Of a stretch of 38,687 nt of DNA, positions 30,904 to 38,687 are shown piece after piece. Below the pieces are notes generated by a model, which was not told where the DNA came from, searched no databases, and worked only from the letters and a program-made list of their open reading frames with translations. The stretch comes from Pseudomonadota bacterium. Lineage in GTDB: Bacteria > Pseudomonadota > Alphaproteobacteria > Sphingomonadales > Sphingomonadaceae. The number at the start of each line of letters is the position of its first letter. The first letter of the stretch is position 1. The position numbers and the translations under genes are program-made. The stretch spans positions 1-38,687 of the forward strand of contig JAEWBB010000018.1 of NCBI GenBank assembly GCA_023391375.1, in the 5' to 3' direction.

Positions 30904-31962
30904 ATGACCAAGACAATGACTATTGCCGTTGCCGCGATGGCGACCAGTGCGCTGGCGCTCACCGCCTGCGGTTCGAACAAGGCGGGCGGCGAACAGGCCG
31001 CCGGCGGCCAGATCCGCATCGTCGGCTCCTCGACCGTCTATCCCTTCACCACCGCCGTCGCCGAAGCCTTCATGAAGGCCAACCCGGGCGTGTCGATCAC
31101 CGTCGAATCGACCGGGACCGGCGCGGGCGCCAAGCTGTTCTGCGAAGGCGTCGGCGCCAGCTTCCCCGACGCGCTCAACGCGTCGCGCGCCCTGAAGGCC
31201 AGCGAATATGAAACCTGCGCCAAGAACGGCGTGAAGCAGGTCATCGAGGTGCCGGTCGGCATTGACGGCCTGACCTTCATCCAGGCCAAGAGCGACGCGC
31301 CGCTGAACCTCACGGTCGCCGACATCTACAAGGCGCTGGCCGCCAACCCGTTCGGCAAGGGCCCGAACACCGCCAAGACCTGGAGGGACGTCAACCCGGC
31401 GCTTCCCGCCATCGCGATCCGCGTGATGGGCCCGCCGACCACCAGCGGCACCCGCGACAGCCTCGCCGACCTGATCCTCGAAAAGGGCTGCGACACCGAC
31501 GCGTCGATGCAGGCGCTGAAGAAGTCGGACGAGAAAGCGCACAAGACCGCCTGCACCACGATCCGCGACGACGGCGCCTATGTCGAAGCCGGCGAGAACG
31601 ACAACCTGCTGGTCCAGAAGGTCTCGGCCGAGCCGGGCACGCTGGGCGTGCTGGGCTTCTCCTACCTCGAGGAAAACGCCGACAAGGTGACCCCGGTCAG
31701 CCTCGCAGGCGTCAGCCCGACCGAAGAGACCATCGCTAACCTGAGCTACCCGGGCAGCCGCAAGCTGTACGTCTACCTCAAGGGCGAGCACATGGCCGCC
31801 AAGCCGAAGCTGAAGGACTTCATCGCCTATTTCGCCACGCTGTGGGGTAAGGGCGGCGAGCTCGAGAAGCGCGGGCTGGTGCCGTTCGGCGGCGCCGACG
31901 CGGAAGGTGCCAAGGCGCAGGCCGCTGCGCTGAAGCCGCTCGACCCGTCGACGCTGAAGTAA
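30904..31962 (+). CDS. pstS: Phosphate-binding lipoprotein PstS
   Basis: A 352-residue periplasmic phosphate-binding protein, anchored as a lipoprotein: MTKTMTIAVAAMATSALALTAC ends in a lipobox with Cys22. Phosphate-site segments are present: IVGSSTVYPFT with the phosphate-contacting Ser/Thr, ESTGTGAGAKLFCEG, LNASRAL, and TTSGTRDSLADL. The family more often has an IAGASR-like sequence at the third site; here it is LNASRAL, a variant seen in alphaproteobacterial PstS. The ATG at 30904 was chosen because the lipobox then falls at the right distance. It hands phosphate to PstCA-PstB encoded next. Confidence 0.95.
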   Translation: MTKTMTIAVAAMATSALALTACGSNKAGGEQAAGGQIRIVGSSTVYPFTTAVAEAFMKANPGVSITVESTGTGAGAKLFCEGVGASFPDALNASRALKASEYETCAKNGVKQVIEVPVGIDGLTFIQAKSDAPLNLTVADIYKALAANPFGKGPNTAKTWRDVNPALPAIAIRVMGPPTTSGTRDSLADLILEKGCDTDASMQALKKSDEKAHKTACTTIRDDGAYVEAGENDNLLVQKVSAEPGTLGVLGFSYLEENADKVTPVSLAGVSPTEETIANLSYPGSRKLYVYLKGEHMAAKPKLKDFIAYFATLWGKGGELEKRGLVPFGGADAEGAKAQAAALKPLDPSTLK

Positions 31963-31983
31963 GCGCAGACTAAGGCGACACCG

Positions 31984-33336
31984 ATGCTTCTGACCCTGCT
32001 CGTCATTGCCGCGATCGCCGCGGCGGGAGGCCTTTGGGCCGCCCGCCGTGCATCGCGGCTGCGCGGGCAGGGCCAGGGGCTTCACAGCCTTCCCTTCTAC
32101 CACGGCGTGCTGGTCGCGCTGTGGGCGGCGGTCCCGGCGATCGCCCTCGCCCTTGCGGCGCAGCCGGCCGCCACGGCGCTGGCGCACCGCGCTGTGATGG
32201 AAACGCCGGAGGGCCAGGCGCTGACCGGCGACCCGGCCCGCGTGCGCGCCATCCTCGAGGAAGCGCGCCAGGTCGCGGACGGCGAAATCGCCGCCGGTTT
32301 CAACCCGGAAGCCAACGCCCTGGCCCCGCGCGTTGCCGAGGCCCACGCGCGCTACGACTTCCTGCCGCTGGCCGCCGGGATCCTCGGCGCGCTGGCCGGC
32401 CTGTTCTTCGCCGCGCGCCGGGTCGCGCCGGCCTTTCGCGCCCGCAATGCGGTCGAGGGGTGGGTGCGCTGGACGCTGATCGCGGCTTCCTCGATCGCCA
32501 TCCTGACCACGCTCGGCATCGTCCTTTCGCTTTTGTTCGAAAGCGTGCGCTTCTTTCGCGAGGTCAGCCCGGCCGAGTTCCTGTTCACCACCCGCTGGAA
32601 CCCGGCGGGCCATCCCGGCCACTTCGGCTCGCTGTCGTTGTTCTGGGGCACCGCCTTCATCGGCGCGATCATCGCCATGATCGTCGCCGTGCCGCTGGGC
32701 CTGATGAGCGCCATCTGGCTGACCCAGTTCGCCAGTCCGACGGTGCGCAAGGTGATCAAGCCGACGCTCGAAATCCTCGCCGGCGTGCCGACCGTCGTCT
32801 ACGGCTATTTCGCCGCGCTGACCGTCGCCCCGGCGGTGCGCGATTTCGGCATCGCCATCGGCATCAGCAGCGCCTCGGCGGAAAGCGCGCTGGCTGCCGG
32901 CCTGGTCATGGGCGTGATGATCATCCCGCTGATTTCCTCGATGGCCGACGACAGCATCGCCGCCGTGCCGCAGGCGATGCGCGACGGCAGCCTGGCGCTC
33001 GGCGCGACTCGGTCCGAGACGATCCGCCAGGTGCTGCTCCCCGCCGCCCTGCCCGGCGTCGCCGGCGGCATCCTGCTGGCCGTCAGCCGCGCGATCGGCG
33101 AGACGATGATCGTCGTCATGGCCGCGGGCCTTGCCGCCAACACGACCGCCAACCCGTTCGCCTCGGTGACGACCGTGACGGTCCAGATCGTCCAGCTTTT
33201 GACCGGCGACCAGGAATTCGACAGCGCCAAGACGCTAGCCGCGTTCGCGCTCGGCCTGGTGCTGTTCCTCGTCACCCTCGCGCTCAATCTCGTCGCACTC
33301 AAGGTGGTGCGCAAATATCGTGAAGCCTATGACTGA
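31984..33336 (+). CDS. pstC: Phosphate ABC transporter permease PstC, long form
   Basis: A 450-residue inner-membrane permease. The C-terminal 280 residues are the normal PstC core with the coupling motif ALGATRSETIRQVLLPAALPG and conserved ILAGVPTVVYGYF. The first 160 residues form an extra domain with three hydrophobic segments and a soluble region (RVRAILEEARQVADGEIAAG), as in the long PstC proteins of alphaproteobacteria that carry a DUF3708-type N-terminus. It follows pstS after 21 bases; its stop overlaps the pstA start region by eight bases. Confidence 0.95.
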   Translation: MLLTLLVIAAIAAAGGLWAARRASRLRGQGQGLHSLPFYHGVLVALWAAVPAIALALAAQPAATALAHRAVMETPEGQALTGDPARVRAILEEARQVADGEIAAGFNPEANALAPRVAEAHARYDFLPLAAGILGALAGLFFAARRVAPAFRARNAVEGWVRWTLIAASSIAILTTLGIVLSLLFESVRFFREVSPAEFLFTTRWNPAGHPGHFGSLSLFWGTAFIGAIIAMIVAVPLGLMSAIWLTQFASPTVRKVIKPTLEILAGVPTVVYGYFAALTVAPAVRDFGIAIGISSASAESALAAGLVMGVMIIPLISSMADDSIAAVPQAMRDGSLALGATRSETIRQVLLPAALPGVAGGILLAVSRAIGETMIVVMAAGLAANTTANPFASVTTVTVQIVQLLTGDQEFDSAKTLAAFALGLVLFLVTLALNLVALKVVRKYREAYD

Positions 33337-34222
33337 CCAGAGCTCCCGCTGGACGAGCGAGGCGATGACCAGGCGCCTCAAGGGTCGCTACGCCGCCGAG
33401 CGCCGGTTCAAGGCGATGGGCCTGGCCGCGGTCGTGCTGGCCTGCGGCTTCCTCGCCTTCCTGCTGATCAGCATGCTGGTGAAGGGTGCGGGCGGCCTCA
33501 GCCTCGACTTCCTGATGGCGTCGGACGCGACCGACCCGGCCGTGGCCGGCGTGTCGGGCGCGCTGAAGGGCAGCTTCTACACCATGCTGGTGACCATCGC
33601 GCTGGCCTTCCCGATCGGCGTGCTGTCGGCGCTCTACCTCGAGGAATTCGCGCCCAAGAACCGCTGGACCGACCTGATTGAGGTTTCGATCAACAACCTC
33701 GCCGCGGTGCCGTCGATTATCTTCGGCCTGCTCGGCCTCGCCGTCTTCCTCAACATGATGGACTTGCCGCGCTCGGCACCGCTTGTCGGCGGCCTGACGC
33801 TGGCGCTGATGACCATGCCGGTGATCGTCATCGCCGGGCGCAACGCGATCCGCTCCGTCCCGCCGTCGATCCGCGACGCGGCGCTGGGCGTCGGCGCCTC
33901 GCCGATCCAGGTCGTGTTCCATCATGTCTTGCCGCTGGCCCTGCCCGGCATCCTGACCGGCACGATCATCGGCCTGGCCCGCGCGCTGGGCGAGACGGCG
34001 CCGCTGCTGATGATCGGCATGCGCGCCTTCATCGTCACGCCGCCGGGCGGGATCGTCGACCCTGCGACCGTGCTGCCGGTGCAAATCTTCCTCTGGTCGG
34101 ACGAGGTCAATCGCGCCTTCGTCGAGAAGACCAGTGCCGCCATCATCGTCCTGCTCGTGTTCATGCTGCTGATGAACGGGCTGGCGATCTACCTCCGCAA
34201 CAAGTTCGAACGCCGCTGGTAA
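33329..34222 (+). CDS. pstA: Phosphate ABC transporter permease PstA
   Basis: A 297-residue inner-membrane permease pairing with PstC. Six membrane helices are visible; AAVPSIIFGLLGLAVF and the cytoplasmic coupling loop IRDAALGVGASPIQVVFHHVLPLALPG identify PstA, followed by RALGETAPLLMIGM. The ATG at 33329 overlaps the pstC end by eight bases; a GTG at 33320 is possible but less likely. pstB follows after four bases. Confidence 0.95.
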   Translation: MTDQSSRWTSEAMTRRLKGRYAAERRFKAMGLAAVVLACGFLAFLLISMLVKGAGGLSLDFLMASDATDPAVAGVSGALKGSFYTMLVTIALAFPIGVLSALYLEEFAPKNRWTDLIEVSINNLAAVPSIIFGLLGLAVFLNMMDLPRSAPLVGGLTLALMTMPVIVIAGRNAIRSVPPSIRDAALGVGASPIQVVFHHVLPLALPGILTGTIIGLARALGETAPLLMIGMRAFIVTPPGGIVDPATVLPVQIFLWSDEVNRAFVEKTSAAIIVLLVFMLLMNGLAIYLRNKFERRW

Positions 34223-34226
34223 AACG

Positions 34227-35027
34227 ATGAACATGATGACCGAGACCGAAACCGACCTGCCGACCAACACCGCGCCCAAGATGACGGCGCGCGGCGTCGA
34301 CGTCTTCTACGGCGACAAGCAGGCGATCAAGAACGTCGACATCGACATCCACGACGACAAGGTGACCGCGTTCATCGGCCCGTCGGGCTGCGGCAAGTCG
34401 ACCTTCCTGCGCACCCTGAACCGGATGAACGACACCATCGCCGCGGCCCGGGTCGAGGGCGAGATCAAGCTCGACGGCGAGGACATTTACGCGCCGTCGA
34501 TGGACGTGGTGCAGCTTCGCGCGCGCGTCGGCATGGTGTTCCAGAAGCCCAACCCCTTCCCCAAGTCGATCTACGACAACGTCGCCTACGGCCCGCGAAT
34601 CCACGGGCTGGCCAGCGCCAAGGCCGACCTCGACGCGATCGTCGAGAAATCGCTGAAGCGCGCCGGGCTTTGGGACGAGGTCAAGGATCGTCTTAGCGAA
34701 AGCGGCACGGCGCTTTCTGGCGGCCAGCAGCAGCGGCTGTGCATCGCCCGCGCCATCGCGGTCGACCCCGAAGTCATCCTGATGGACGAGCCGTGCAGCG
34801 CATTGGACCCGATCGCGACCGCCAAGATCGAGGAGCTGATCCACGAACTGCGCGGCCGCTACGCGATCGCGATCGTCACCCACAACATGCAGCAGGCGGC
34901 CCGCGTGTCGCAGCGCACCGCCTTCTTCCACCTTGGCGAGCTGGTCGAATACGGCCGCACGACCGACATCTTCACCAACCCGCGCGAACAGCGCACCCAG
35001 GATTACATCACCGGCCGCTACGGCTGA
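34227..35027 (+). CDS. pstB: Phosphate ABC transporter ATPase PstB
   Basis: A 266-residue ABC ATPase that powers phosphate uptake by PstCA. Walker A GPSGCGKST is at 51-59, followed by the PstB-typical FLRTLNRMND, the Q-loop FQKPNPFPKSIYDNVAYG, the signature LSGGQQQRLCIARA, Walker B VILMDEPCSALDPIAT and the switch histidine in IVTHNMQQAARV. Several ATGs occur at the start (residues 1, 3 and 4); no strong ribosome binding site is present, consistent with translation coupled to pstA four bases upstream. Confidence 0.97.
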   Translation: MNMMTETETDLPTNTAPKMTARGVDVFYGDKQAIKNVDIDIHDDKVTAFIGPSGCGKSTFLRTLNRMNDTIAAARVEGEIKLDGEDIYAPSMDVVQLRARVGMVFQKPNPFPKSIYDNVAYGPRIHGLASAKADLDAIVEKSLKRAGLWDEVKDRLSESGTALSGGQQQRLCIARAIAVDPEVILMDEPCSALDPIATAKIEELIHELRGRYAIAIVTHNMQQAARVSQRTAFFHLGELVEYGRTTDIFTNPREQRTQDYITGRYG

Positions 35028-35041
35028 TCGGAGCATTTGGA

Positions 35042-35740
35042 ATGGCAACCAGCGGACATACGCTCAAGGCGTTCGACGAGGACCTCGACCGGCTGCGCGC
35101 GCTCATCAGCGAAATGGGCGGCCTGGCCGAACATTCGATCGGCGAGGCGATGCGCTGCCTCGTCCAGCGCGACGTCGAGGGGGCGAAGGAAATCGTCGCC
35201 AACGACAAGAAGCTCGACGCGCTCGAGATGGAAACGGAACGCCGTGCGGTCCAGCTGATCGCGCTGCGCGCGCCGATGGCCGGCGACCTGCGCGACGTCG
35301 TCGCCGCGCTCAAGATCTCCAGCGTGGTCGAGAGGATCGGCGACTATGCCAAGAACATCGCCAAGCGGGTCCCGCTGCTCGAGGAAATGGGCAACATCGA
35401 ACCGTTGTCGCTGATGCCGGAAATGGCGCGCATCGCGACCTCGATGGTGCACGACGTGCTGAACGCCTTCGTGCAGCGCGACGCCGAGGCGGCGCTCCGC
35501 GTGATCGAACGCGACGCCGCGGTCGACGACTTCTACAATTCGATCTTCCGGACCCTCCTCACCTACATGATGGAGAATCCGCACAACATCAGCCAGTCGA
35601 CGCACCTCCTCTTCATCGCGAAGAATGTCGAGCGCGTCGGCGACCACGCCACCAACATCGCCGAGATGGTCTACTACGCGGCCACCGGCGAATATTTCGG
35701 CAATGAACGACCCAAGGGAGCAGACCCTCTCGAGGGCTGA
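35042..35740 (+). CDS. phoU: Phosphate-signalling protein PhoU
   Basis: A 232-residue all-helical protein made of two PhoU repeats. Each repeat has the metal-binding E/DxxxD-type helix: KKLDALEMETERRAV and LKISSVVERIGDYAKNIAKR in the first, and DAAVDDFYNSIFRTLL and FIAKNVERVGDHATNIAEMV in the second. PhoU links the Pst transporter to PhoR and keeps the regulon off when phosphate is ample. GGAG lies eight bases before the ATG. It stands 14 bases after pstB and nine before phoB. Confidence 0.97.
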   Translation: MATSGHTLKAFDEDLDRLRALISEMGGLAEHSIGEAMRCLVQRDVEGAKEIVANDKKLDALEMETERRAVQLIALRAPMAGDLRDVVAALKISSVVERIGDYAKNIAKRVPLLEEMGNIEPLSLMPEMARIATSMVHDVLNAFVQRDAEAALRVIERDAAVDDFYNSIFRTLLTYMMENPHNISQSTHLLFIAKNVERVGDHATNIAEMVYYAATGEYFGNERPKGADPLEG

Positions 35741-35749
35741 GGATCGCAC

Positions 35750-36439
35750 ATGAGCGTGAAGAGGCTTTTGCTGGTTGAAGACGATCGATCGCTTGCTGAA
35801 TTAGTCTCTTTCCACTTCGACCGGGCGGGCTGGGCCGTGACCCGGACGGGCGATGGCGAAGAGGCGTTGATCCTGGCCGACGAGGTCAGGCCCGACCTGA
35901 TCGTCCTCGACTGGATGATCGAGGGGGTGAGCGGGATTGAGGTGTGCCGGCGCCTGCGCCGCCGCGAGGCGACGTCGACATTGCCGATCATCATGCTGAC
36001 CGCGCGCAACGACGAGGACGACCGCATCCGCGGCCTCGACACCGGCGCCGACGACTACATCACCAAGCCGTTCAGCCCGAAAGAGCTGATCGCGCGGGCG
36101 ACCGCCGTGCTTCGCCGCACGCGCCCGGCAATCGCCGCCGACGCGCTGAGTTATGCGGGGATCGAGATGGACCTCGTCGCCCACCGGGTGAAGCGGGGCG
36201 GGACGCCGATCCCGATGGGGCCGACCGAATACCGGCTGCTGCGCCATTTCCTCGCCAACCCGGGCCGGGTCTATTCGCGCCAACAGCTGCTCGAGACGGT
36301 GTGGCCGCACAGCGAGGACATCGAGCTGAGGACGGTCGACGTCCATATCCGCCGCCTGCGCCTGTCGCTGGGCGAGCCTGACGTGATCCGTACCGTGCGC
36401 TCGGCGGGTTATGCGCTCGATGCCGAGGGGCTTGCCTAA
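35750..36439 (+). CDS. phoB: Phosphate-regulon response regulator PhoB
   Basis: A 229-residue OmpR-type response regulator. The receiver has the acidic pocket E10-D11-D12, phospho-acceptor Asp54 (IVLDWMIEG), Thr84 (IIMLTARN) and Lys106 (YITKPFSP). The C-terminal winged helix has GPTEYRLLRHFLANPGRVYS, VDVHIRRLRLSLG and the final IRTVRSAGYALD. It is phosphorylated by PhoR and binds CTGTCAT-type direct repeats such as those upstream of pstS. GAGG lies seven bases before the ATG. It is last in the phosphate operon. Confidence 0.96.
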   Translation: MSVKRLLLVEDDRSLAELVSFHFDRAGWAVTRTGDGEEALILADEVRPDLIVLDWMIEGVSGIEVCRRLRRREATSTLPIIMLTARNDEDDRIRGLDTGADDYITKPFSPKELIARATAVLRRTRPAIAADALSYAGIEMDLVAHRVKRGGTPIPMGPTEYRLLRHFLANPGRVYSRQQLLETVWPHSEDIELRTVDVHIRRLRLSLGEPDVIRTVRSAGYALDAEGLA

Positions 36440-36469
36440 ACCCCTGCCCCCGGCCCATGGGCATCGGCC

Positions 36470-37210
36470 ATGGCTCGCAAGAACAAGCACAAGGGTGGCG
36501 CCAACCCCAACCGTCCGCGGTTCTGGGGAAAGCACGCCGTCGCCGCCGCGCTCGACAATCCCGATCGCAAGGTGCTGAAGGCATGGTCGACCCGCGAGGC
36601 GGCCGGCTTCATGCAGTTTCCGCCGGACATGACGGTGCTCTACGCCGAAGCGCCCGACCTCGCCCGCCTGGTCCCGGCCGACGCGCCGCACCAGGGCGTG
36701 GTGATCGAGGTCGAGCCGCTGGAGGACATGTGGCTGGCCGACGTGCTGGGCGATGCGCCGGAAGAAGCGGTGCTGCTGGTGCTCGACCAGGTCACCGACC
36801 CGCATAATGTCGGCGCGATCCTGCGCTCGGCCGCCGCATTCGGTGCCATCGCCATCGTCACGCAGGACCGCCACGCCCCGCCCGAAGGCGGGGTGCTGGC
36901 CAAGGCGGCGTCGGGGGCGCTCGAGCGGGTGCCGTGGGTGCGGGTGGTCAACCTCGCCCGCGCACTGGAGGAAATCGCCGAGGCCGGCTTCTGGCGGATC
37001 GGCCTCGCCGGGCAGGCGGAGACCGCCCTCAAGGACGCGCTGGGCCCGAAGCGGGTGGCGCTGGTGCTGGGCGCGGAAGGCCCGGGGATGCGTTCGAACA
37101 CGCGAGAACATTGCGACGCGCTGGCCAAGCTGCCGATTGCCGACACGATGGAAAGCCTCAACGTTTCGAACGCCGCCGCCGTCGCGCTCTACGCGGCCAG
37201 CGTGGCCTGA
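36470..37210 (+). CDS. rlmB: 23S rRNA 2'-O-methyltransferase, RlmB/TrmH family
   Basis: A 246-residue SPOUT methyltransferase. The N-terminal substrate-binding domain (about 15-90, FWGKHAVAAALDNPDRKVLK) precedes the SpoU domain with motif 1 LDQVTDPHNVGAILRSAAAF, motif 2 LVLGAEGPGMR and motif 3 LPIADTMESLNVSNAAAVAL, which together form the knotted SAM site. RlmB methylates G2251 in 23S rRNA; the exact nucleotide for this member is inferred. The N-terminus is very basic (MARKNKHKGGANPNRPR). The stop overlaps the next start by one base (TGATG). Confidence 0.9.
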   Translation: MARKNKHKGGANPNRPRFWGKHAVAAALDNPDRKVLKAWSTREAAGFMQFPPDMTVLYAEAPDLARLVPADAPHQGVVIEVEPLEDMWLADVLGDAPEEAVLLVLDQVTDPHNVGAILRSAAAFGAIAIVTQDRHAPPEGGVLAKAASGALERVPWVRVVNLARALEEIAEAGFWRIGLAGQAETALKDALGPKRVALVLGAEGPGMRSNTREHCDALAKLPIADTMESLNVSNAAAVALYAASVA

Positions 37211-37833
37211 TGGTCCGCACCAAGGCGAGCCTGCACGAAAGCCTCGACCATCTCGCGGCGAGCGAGCAGGCCTTTGCCAAGGTCATGGACGAAAAAGGCC
37301 GGCCCGATCCGCGGCTCAGCAATCCCGGCGCCGACACGCTGCTGCGCACCATCGTCGGCCAGCAGGTCAGCGTTGCCGCGGCGCGTTCGATGTGGACCAA
37401 GCTGACCGGCAAATACGGGTTGCCGGTCGACCTCGCCGCCCTGTCGAAAGCGAGTGACGAGGAACTTCGCGAGGCCGGCCTGTCGCGGCAGAAGGCCGGA
37501 TATGCCCGCAGCCTCGCCGCGCTGGTGCTTTCGGGCGAGCTCGACCTCCACGAGCTTCCTGAGGACGACGAGGAAGCGATCGCCCAACTGACGAAGATCA
37601 AGGGTATCGGCCGCTGGTCGGCGGAAATCTACCTGCTGTTCGCGGAAGGGCGGCCCGACGCCTTCCCGGCCGGCGACCTGGCAGTGCAGGTCGAGCTTGG
37701 CCGGTTGCTTGGCCATGACGGCAAGCCGAGCGAAAAACAGGTGCGTGAATGGGCGGAGGGCTGGCGGCCGCACCGCGGAGCCGCCGCGATCCTCGCCTGG
37801 CATAGCTATAATTCGACCGGCACCGCGCTTTAG
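37210..37833 (+). CDS. AlkA-like DNA-3-methyladenine glycosylase
   Basis: A 207-residue base-excision repair glycosylase of the HhH-GPD superfamily, Mag/AlkA type. TIVGQQVSVAAARSMW opens the fold, the helix-hairpin-helix is at 126-145 (LTKIKGIGRWSAEIYLLF), and the catalytic Asp156 lies in FPAGDLAVQ. It removes alkylated purines from DNA. No iron-sulfur cysteine motif is present. The ATG shares its A with the rlmB stop, so the two are co-translated. Its stop overlaps the stop of the convergent gene by four bases. Confidence 0.9.
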   Translation: MVRTKASLHESLDHLAASEQAFAKVMDEKGRPDPRLSNPGADTLLRTIVGQQVSVAAARSMWTKLTGKYGLPVDLAALSKASDEELREAGLSRQKAGYARSLAALVLSGELDLHELPEDDEEAIAQLTKIKGIGRWSAEIYLLFAEGRPDAFPAGDLAVQVELGRLLGHDGKPSEKQVREWAEGWRPHRGAAAILAWHSYNSTGTAL

Positions 37834-38687
37834 GCGGCGATGCCACCCGAGTGGGTGCGCGCGGCCAGCGCCGTCGTGGCGACCGGCTTGTCGAGCGGGA
37901 ACGGCCTGAGTTTTTCCGCATCGCCGCCGGACGGCAGCGCGCCGACCAGCCAGCTGGCCGAATCCTGCGTCTCCCCGGCCGAGCCCCGATAGACCGCGTT
38001 GACCGCGATCATCGGAATGACCAGCGAGCGTCCGCCCATCGTCAGCGCCTGGTAATCCGCCGCCGTCATGCCGATGCGGCTGCGCAGTGGCACCCGGTCC
38101 TGCGGCCCGATCGGCGGCAGCTTGGCCCCCATCGCGCCCGGCGAGCGGAAGAAGCTGACGATCTCGCGGTCCTGTTCGGGGCCGGCGTTGAACATCTTGG
38201 CCTCGATGCGGATGTCGCGGGCCGGGGCGCTGCCGACGTTGGCGACCACCAGTTCGAAGGTCAGCCGCGCGCTCTGCTTGTCGTCGGTCTCGAACTTGAG
38301 CGGGCGAAGCTCGAACGCCAGCTTGGGCTGGAGCGTGCGCGCGACGATCCCGCCATCGAGCGAAGGCGCGCGCGGCGAAGGCGCCTGCGTCGGCGCGGGC
38401 TGCGGAACGGGCGCAGGGGCGGATACGTCGGGCGCAGTGCCGGCAAAGGCGAGTTCGCCGGCGCCTTCCTGCTGCCGGCGCCACCACCAGAAACCGCCGC
38501 CGCCCAGCGCCAAGGCGAGCGCCAGCAACCAAGGCCAGAGCGATCCGCCGGCCGGCTCGACCGGTGCCGGCGGCATCAGGTCGGGAGCGGTTTCGGTCGG
38601 CAGGGTGCTGGTTGCCGTCGCGTCCGGCCCGCTCACCACCGGCGAGGAGTCGGGCGCGGTGCGCGGTGCGGCTTCGCGATCTGGGGC
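37830..38687 (-). CDS. Membrane-anchored proline-rich protein, 5' end outside the window
   Basis: The frame is open to the right edge (at least 285 codons), so the start is not in the window; GTG codons at 38634-38639 are not supported as a start. A Pro/Thr/Ala-rich leader is followed by one membrane helix (SLWPWLLALALALGGGGFWW) with WRRQQ as its basic cytoplasmic border. A second Pro-rich linker (PAPVPQPAPTQAPSP) and a soluble beta-rich domain follow, with ARLTFELVVANVGSAPARDI and RIEAKMFNAG, reminiscent of an immunoglobulin-like fold. No family was recognised. The upstream Ala/Pro sequence suggests an exported N-terminus in the missing part. Confidence 0.7.
   Translation of the reverse strand, partial: APDREAAPRTAPDSSPVVSGPDATATSTLPTETAPDLMPPAPVEPAGGSLWPWLLALALALGGGGFWWWRRQQEGAGELAFAGTAPDVSAPAPVPQPAPTQAPSPRAPSLDGGIVARTLQPKLAFELRPLKFETDDKQSARLTFELVVANVGSAPARDIRIEAKMFNAGPEQDREIVSFFRSPGAMGAKLPPIGPQDRVPLRSRIGMTAADYQALTMGGRSLVIPMIAVNAVYRGSAGETQDSASWLVGALPSGGDAEKLRPFPLDKPVATTALAARTHSGGIAA

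Noticed and set aside
36453..36462. GCCCATGGGC palindrome before rlmB
   Set aside because: Short GC-rich palindrome without promoter elements nearby; expected by chance in this composition.

Overview
The window is about 38.7 kb of GC-rich (estimated by eye at roughly two-thirds G+C), tightly packed bacterial chromosome. Gene content points to an alphaproteobacterium of the order Sphingomonadales. Evidence includes an hflK-hflC-degP cluster, a TonB-dependent receptor of the 'DIVVTAQRR' plug type, a Ku plus three-domain LigD pair, a soluble PhoR, a small ECF sigma operon behind a membrane protein of apparent DUF6249 type, and recurring TTGAC-type -35 boxes. No insertion sequence, prophage, CRISPR array or integration scar was seen. 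No gene-free stretch exceeds 300 bases; the longest, 18295-18537, is unusually rich in inverted repeats.

Layout. (1) 1-4528: an OPT-family oligopeptide transporter and an M20D amidohydrolase on the minus strand, divergent from a MarR regulator. A doubtful tiny exported ORF and an NTF2-like protein follow. (2) 4521-9820, minus strand: hflK, hflC and a Do/DegP protease (inner-membrane and envelope protein quality control), followed by a HerA-like (DUF853) ATPase. (3) 9927-14841: a CoA-binding protein, pmbA (TldE), ubiA, rsmE and gshA. (4) 14988-18294: a TonB-dependent receptor, a strong terminator, and proline iminopeptidase. (5) 18538-21886, minus strand: ku and ligD, a two-gene non-homologous end-joining module. 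(6) 22038-23427: a membrane protein, an ECF sigma factor and a likely membrane anti-sigma protein, translationally coupled, then a 54-residue membrane peptide with its own promoter. (7) 23424-27328: an MFS transporter with an extra Met/His-rich N-terminal hairpin, tRNA-Gly(TCC), acetyl-CoA synthetase and tRNA-Tyr(GTA). (8) 27474-28962: three small genes of unknown role, including a LuxR-type DNA-binding domain with a C-terminal membrane anchor. (9) 29015-36439: the phosphate-starvation locus phoR - DUF2490 barrel - pstS - pstC - pstA - pstB - phoU - phoB, with Pho-box-like 11-bp repeats before pstS and, more weakly, before the DUF2490 gene. (10) 36470-end: rlmB, an AlkA-like DNA glycosylase, and a membrane-anchored proline-rich protein running off the right edge.

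Most of the window is recognisable housekeeping. The less ordinary parts are the sigma-factor operon with its micro-protein, the membrane-tethered regulator, the Met/His-rich MFS extension, a hairpin that would bury the ribosome binding site of the HerA-like ATPase, and the Pho-box candidate before the DUF2490 barrel. All functional assignments come from reading motifs; no database search was run.
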